Below are positions 60,093-64,000 of a stretch of DNA of 64,000 nt, piece after piece (position 1 is the stretch's first letter; each line of letters opens with the position of its first letter). This DNA comes from Chytridium lagenaria (Eukaryota > Chytridiomycota > Chytridiomycetes > Chytridiales > Chytridiaceae). The notes below the pieces were generated by a model, which was not told where the DNA came from, made no database searches, and saw only the letters and a program-made list of their open reading frames with translations. The position numbers and the translations under genes were made by a program. The stretch covers positions 89,092 to 153,091 of the forward strand of contig JAHLKC010000096.1 in NCBI GenBank assembly GCA_025449115.1. The letters run 5' to 3'.

Positions 60093-60605
60093 ATGGTTTA
60101 AGACGACGACGACGACATTCTCGTGAGCGCTGAATCCATCATCAGCGGTACTCCAGTGATCACAAACATTAACGCCGCGGGAGCCCCAATAGCTGTCAAG
60201 CAGGATGTCACAAACCAGAAGATGACGGCGTTTCGTCAAACGAAGAAAGCGAAAGTGACGGAAGAGAAACTGAAGAAAGAGAAAGTGTTGTCAGTTATAA
60301 GGGTTAAGGAAGAGAGTGGAAGGAAAAGGATCAAATGGACAGATAAGCAATCGGAGTTTCTATTGGAAGCAATGGTGAAAGAAAAGCAGTTGGGCAAAGG
60401 GACGGATGGGGGTGGGTTGAAGAATGATGCTTGGCAGCGCATCATGGTGGACCTCAATGCAAACTTTCGTCTGGAGTACTCTCTGGAACAGATTAAGAGT
60501 CACTTCAATCAAATGGTAAGAGGACTACCTTTCAGAATATGCTCGAATTTCATTCTTGCCAGTGATGCACTCGTGGTAGGTGGCCTTTTATCGAAGTACG
60601 CCTGA
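60093..60605 (+). pseudogene. Myb/SANT-like accessory protein of Harbinger element, broken
   Basis: Harbinger elements usually encode a transposase and a Myb/SANT-like DNA-binding protein. Here ATG at 60093 is followed by a stop at codon 3 (60099-60101). The same frame then stays open: five Asp, ILVSAESIISGT, a Lys-rich stretch, and the domain RKRIKWTDKQSEFLLEAMVK, then KGTDGGGLKNDAWQRIMVDL and EYSLEQIKSHFNQM. This matches the Myb/SANT-like (Myb_DNA-bind_3) pattern. Directly after HFNQM is ATGGTAAGAG, which looks like a normal splice donor. The sequence beyond it is the complement of the transposase fragment, so the rest of the gene is deleted. Confidence 0.75.
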
Positions 60606-60781
60606 TGGTACCAAGCTGCAATGAGGACAGTAGCGGACAGTAAAAGGACGAGGATATCGTCGTCCTCGGTCGGATCAGGTTCATCCTCTCGCGCACTAAA
60701 GTAATATGGATGGCGGATATGGCGGTTATAATAGTGTTGACGAGGGACATGGGCAGAGCGAGTTCGGGTAACTTGAGGCAT
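60509..60781 (-). pseudogene. N-terminal fragment of a Harbinger-type transposase
   Basis: From ATG 60781 the frame reads MPQVTRTRSAHVPRQHYYNR, an acidic stretch (DEPDPTEDDD), a hydrophobic run, then AAWYHQAYFDKRPPTTSA and MKFEHILKG. The YFxKxP...TS pattern is what precedes the DDE domain in fungal Harbinger transposases. The DDE nuclease domain is absent; the frame runs into the Myb gene on the other strand at about 60515-60540. Confidence 0.55.
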
Positions 60782-60997
60782 TCTCTGGACGATTGTGTAT
60801 GAAGGGATGTGTGACAAACTGTCGTTAATAAAGTGCGAATCCAAACAGCATTTTTACCAAATAATCTCCTTTATTTCACAAATTTATGACCACATTTACG
60901 AAATATTATTTCGGGCCTCCAGGTCTGAAATAATGATTTACTGAAATAACATTATTTCAGCTAATTTTTGAAATCATTATTTCGCCTGAAGCACCCC

Positions 60998-61044
60998 GAA
61001 ATAATATTAGCGAAATAACGAAAAATCTGAATCCAAGCGCACCC
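60998..61044 (-). repeat. Right terminal inverted repeat of the Harbinger-like element
   Basis: Complement reads GGGTGCGCTTGGATTCAG, then ATTTTTCGTTATTTCGCTAA. One mismatch to the left end in the first 16 bases. Confidence 0.8.
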
Positions 61045-61274
61045 TTAGTAAACAAATCTGCAGTTGTAACTTCGTGTTAAGGTATTCAACGCGTATCTTC
61101 TTCGCGTTAACTCTGTCTCTGATGACGTGAAACCTTCTGTTTACATGGCGAGAACTCTGTGAAATGATTGGCGTGCTGGCTAGCGCGTTTGCCGTCGTGT
61201 TGTCGCCATAAATGACTGGTGCGTCGTTAAACGAGTATCCTAGCTCCCCAGAAGTTGACTAACCAAATCATATG

Positions 61275-61674
61275 TGTAGGGGTTACGGGGCTCAATTGTA
61301 ATTAAATTATAATTATTAATAAAGGGAATTAAACTATAAAGAATAGTGATGGAGTCTCCAGCGGTGACAGGGAGGTAATTACTACGAAACTTCCATATAT
61401 TAATGTTAACTACTTTTCGCAATACATGTAGAGGGTGGGGATTTACACCAGAACTCATGACCCGTAAATCCCTCCAATTACGTATCATAAATAAAACATA
61501 AAGTAATAAGGTTAAAGGGATTAACGCTTCCTCAAATGGAATGAGGAGCTCAATAAACTGATCAACTCAAAACTTAAAATAACGCGTAAACAAATAGGTT
61601 CGGGGGAAAAATAACTTAGACAAAATAACGAATGTGGGTGAGAAAACAAAATAGAAAGATGAATAAACCCAACA
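61275..61674 (-). repeat. 3' LTR of copia element C
   Basis: 400 bp, TGTAGGGGTTACGGGGCTC at the left and AATAAACCCAACA at the right (plus-strand reading). It inserts into element B at 61274. The flanking pentamer is ATATG (61270-61274); the matching copy should lie past the window end. Confidence 0.8.
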
Positions 61675-61690
61675 TTCTCCCCCTCAGCTT
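61675..61690 (-). other. Polypurine tract of element C
   Basis: On the minus strand GCTGAGGGGGAGAA lies immediately 5' of the 3' LTR (TGTTGGG...), the position of the plus-strand primer in LTR elements. The same tract is present in element B at 59673-59686. Confidence 0.7.
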
Positions 61691-61705
61691 TCTAACCTTG
61701 CAGTT

Positions 61706-64000
61706 TTAATCAACCACTTTAACCATCCCAAACTTTGCTCGTAATTCTTCAAACTTCGTTCGCGGCAAAGCTTTCGTAAACAGTCTGCAGGTTGCTCTTC
61801 GTGTTCAGGTACTCCACGCGTATTTTCTTCGCGTTAACCCTATCTCGTATGACGTGGAACCTTCTATCCACGTGTCGCGAACTTTGCGATATTATCGGCG
61901 TGCTGGCGAGGGAATTTGCTGTCGTGTTGTCGCCGTAAATCACCGGAGGGTCATTAAACGTATAACCCAACTCCCCCAGAAGTTGGCTAACCCATATCAT
62001 ATGTGACGATGCTTCACTAAGTGAAACATATTCAGCTTCTGCGGTAGACTGAGCCGTCGTTGCTTGTTTCTTCGTTCCCCACACCACAGCTCCCCCGTTC
62101 AACGTGATCACAAAACCACTCGTTGACTTCATGTCGTCTGGATCCGTTCCCATGTCGGCGTCTGCATATCCCACCAATTCCAGCTTGTCCTTTCTAGTAT
62201 ACTGAATTCCCAATTGCTTCGTTTGCTGTAAGTATCCACAAGTTCGGTAAAGCGCATCCCAATGCGCTGGGTAAGGGTTCTCTTGAAACCTAGCGCTCAT
62301 TCCAAGCGCGAATGCTATATCAGGTCGAGTTCCAATCATCGCATGCATTAAAGATCCAGTGTACTGTCGGTATCCTTGATTCTTCTCGTTCGTTTTCATT
62401 ATCTCCCCTTCCATGTTCTTCAGGAGTTTCTTCACGGCGTCCATTGGAGTATAGTGTAAAAGAGTTTTCGGTAATTCCAGCTTTTGACCCATCGTTTCGA
62501 TGTATCTCTGCTGGAACACCACAATCTTCCCTTTTACACGATCATACGACATTGCCACCCCAGGACGTATCGAAAACTTGATGCTCTTGTACCTCGGTAA
62601 CGTCTCATGAATCGTTTTTCTGATCGATCTAATTCCTCCTTGCTCGTCGACGCTTCTATGATATCATCGACGTAGACTCCCTTCAAGGTGAGGTCCTTGC
62701 CGTTTCGCTTGTAATAAAGGCATGGATCCGCCGCTGACGAGTAAACTTCTCCTCGTCGACTTGGAACGTGTTCAAGTCGGTGTTGAAACACATTGGTGCT
62801 TGAACGAGTCCGTAGAGACTCTTCATGCACAGGCACACCCAGTCTTCCTTCCCTTCAACGACGAATCCTTCAGGCTGTTCAATATATATCTCATGATCTT
62901 CCAACTTCCCATTCAAAACGCGGTCTTGACGTCGTATTGTCGAATCTCCATGTTTTCTTGACAAGCGACCGCAAGCATCACTCTCAACGTCGCTTGCTTG
63001 ATGACGGTGCGAATTTCTCGTCATAGTCGATTCCTTGTTTCTGCGAGTACCTTTAGCAACAAATCTCGCTTTTCGTTTATCGAGATTTCCCAACTCATCT
63101 CGCTTTGTTTTGTACACCCATCCTGATTTAATAATCTTTCTCCCTTTAGGTCGGGGAACCAACCTCCATGTTCCCATCTCAACCAAACTTTTCATTTCTT
63201 CCTCCATCGCTTTCCTCCACTCGTCCTTTCCTTCCTACCCATCGCTTCCTGGTAGGTCTTTGGTTCGTCGTCATCTTCTAACGATGCCGTGTTTGCTGAT
63301 GGTCTAACCGTCCAAAACTCTCCAGGCTTCTTCTTGTTCCGTGATGACCTTCGAAGGGATGTTTCGTATGGCTCATCCAGGTCTTCACGGAAGTTTGGAA
63401 CTCTTCTTCCACCAGATCGACGAACCGTAGGTGAGTGAGGTTCCTCTCTTTCTTCATCTTCATCGTCGTCGATCGGGTGTATGATAACTAACATTATCAT
63501 CTTCTTCATCTTCAGAGTCTTCGTCGTTTACCGCCGTATCAAGTTCACTTCCACCAGAGCTTGACGAGTCTGTAGAGTAATCCGGTAAGTCTAGGTCGTT
63601 TTTCCATTCTTGAACCTCCCCTTCAAACTTTGATTCTCCCTTCTCTGCTTCCGCCGCCATTACTCCCTCGTTAAAAATCACTGACTTGCTTCTAACCAAC
63701 TTATTCGTTTGTAGATCCCAAAGGCGATAGCCCAGCGGCTCATACCCAACGAGAGCACACCGTCGTGCGTTAAAGTCTCCCTTCTTTCGTTGCTGCTTGG
63801 GTATCAAGACAAGTGCCAGGCAACCCCAACCACGAAGTCTCGACAAGTCAGGTTTCACTCCAGCGAATCTCTCAAGCGGCGTTGCATCTTGTTCGTTCGT
63901 TCGGGTTGGTGATCGGTTAATGAGGTAAGCTGCAGCCATCACGCTTCACCCCAAAAACGCGTTTCGAGTTTTGAAGAACTTAACATGCTTTTAGACCTCA
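61706..64000 (-). CDS. Ty1/copia pol polyprotein, element C (runs off the window)
   Basis: Largely intact pol of a copia retrotransposon, entering at the window edge within the integrase C-terminus (MMAAAYLINRSPTRTNEQDA, then GWGCLALVLIPKQQRKKGDF). A Ser/Asp/Glu-rich linker follows, then RT: EEEMKSLVEMGTWRLVPRPK, KIIKSGWVYKTKRDELGNLD, EIYIEQPEGFVVEGKEDWVC, LYGLVQAPMCFNTDLNTF, and the active site GVYVDDIIEA (near 62660-62680). RNase H: GYADADMGTDPDDMKSTSGF, TTAQSTAEAEYVSLSEAS, VIYGDNTTANSLA, RHVDRRFHVIRDRV. The end ADLFTKALPRTKFEELRAKF needs one added base. Four or so one-base breaks occur, similar in number per kb to the housekeeping genes, so the element may be intact in reality. Confidence 0.88.

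Larger units (their letters stand above)
59774..61044. mobile_element. PIF/Harbinger-like DNA transposon, internally deleted (1,271 bp)
   Basis: The ends are inverted repeats: left GGGTGCGATTGGATTC and right (complement) GGGTGCGCTTGGATTC, extending imperfectly through CGTTATTTCGCTAA. It is flanked by TTA on both sides (59771-59773 and 61045-61047). The empty site can be read from element C, where GCTTTCGTAAAC stands in place of GCTTTA[element]TTAGTAAAC. A 3-bp TTA/TWA duplication with GG(G)-starting ends is the hallmark of PIF/Harbinger. The subterminal motif GCTGTTTGGATTC occurs at 59846-59858 and 59917-59929 and inverted at 60837-60849. The interior carries a Myb/SANT-like gene (plus) and the start of a transposase-like gene (minus), facing each other. 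Confidence 0.85.
59673..61274 (-). mobile_element. 3' fragment of copia element B, split by a DNA transposon and cut by element C
   Basis: Minus-strand RNase H end of a copia pol gene (stop at about 59704). The sequence 59673-59773 plus 61045-61274 aligns collinearly with 61675-62005 of element C. The gap between the two halves is exactly the Harbinger-like element. At 61274/61275 the match to pol stops and LTR-C starts, so element C inserted into B. The remainder of B should lie beyond the window, on the far side of C. Confidence 0.8.

Noticed and set aside
60093..60605. A functional host Myb gene
   Set aside because: It lies between transposon TIRs, has a stop at codon 3, and lacks everything after an apparent splice donor.

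Overview
The window looks like nuclear DNA of a zoosporic (chytrid-like) fungus. Genes carry many short GT-AG introns. An IFT122 gene implies a flagellated stage, and fungal-type genes (MAF1, NSP1, a Spo12-like protein, a vacuolar ATPase proteolipid) sit beside class C receptors that are rare in Dikarya. No RNA genes, CRISPR arrays or bacterial operons were seen.

Layout. 0-4 kb: the end of a RhoGAP gene and ribosomal protein eS1. 4-12 kb: a LONRF-type RING/LON protein and the nucleoporin NSP1/Nup62. 13-15 kb: MAF1. 16-24 kb: two tandem class C GPCRs with periplasmic-binding-type ectodomains and a shared PH-like tail. 24-28 kb: molybdenum cofactor sulfurase, divergent from a promethin-like membrane protein. 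28-33 kb: a CaMK-type kinase, divergent from a G-protein beta subunit. 33-40 kb: TBCK and a cold-shock/Y-box protein. 41-47 kb: rhomboid protease, alpha/beta hydrolase, DPH6, a small SARAH-like protein and a 67-residue Spo12-like protein. 47-54 kb: IFT122, V-ATPase subunit c and VPS28. 56-64 kb: a nest of Ty1/copia elements, one copy of which is interrupted by an internally deleted Harbinger-type DNA transposon.

Most genes are unrelated housekeeping genes. Two loose themes are visible: G-protein signalling (two GPCRs, Gbeta and a CaMK-like kinase within about 17 kb, RhoGAP further away) and endomembrane/vacuole function (V-ATPase c, VPS28, TBCK, LONRF, promethin-like). Whether the grouping matters cannot be decided from sequence.

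Data quality. Conserved single-copy genes (eS1, MAF1, NSP1, Gbeta, V-ATPase c, VPS28, the hydrolase) carry one-base frame breaks, several in homopolymers. I read these as residual sequencing or assembly indels, not pseudogenes. Gene spans are firmer than the exact exon chains, and CDS spans here include introns.
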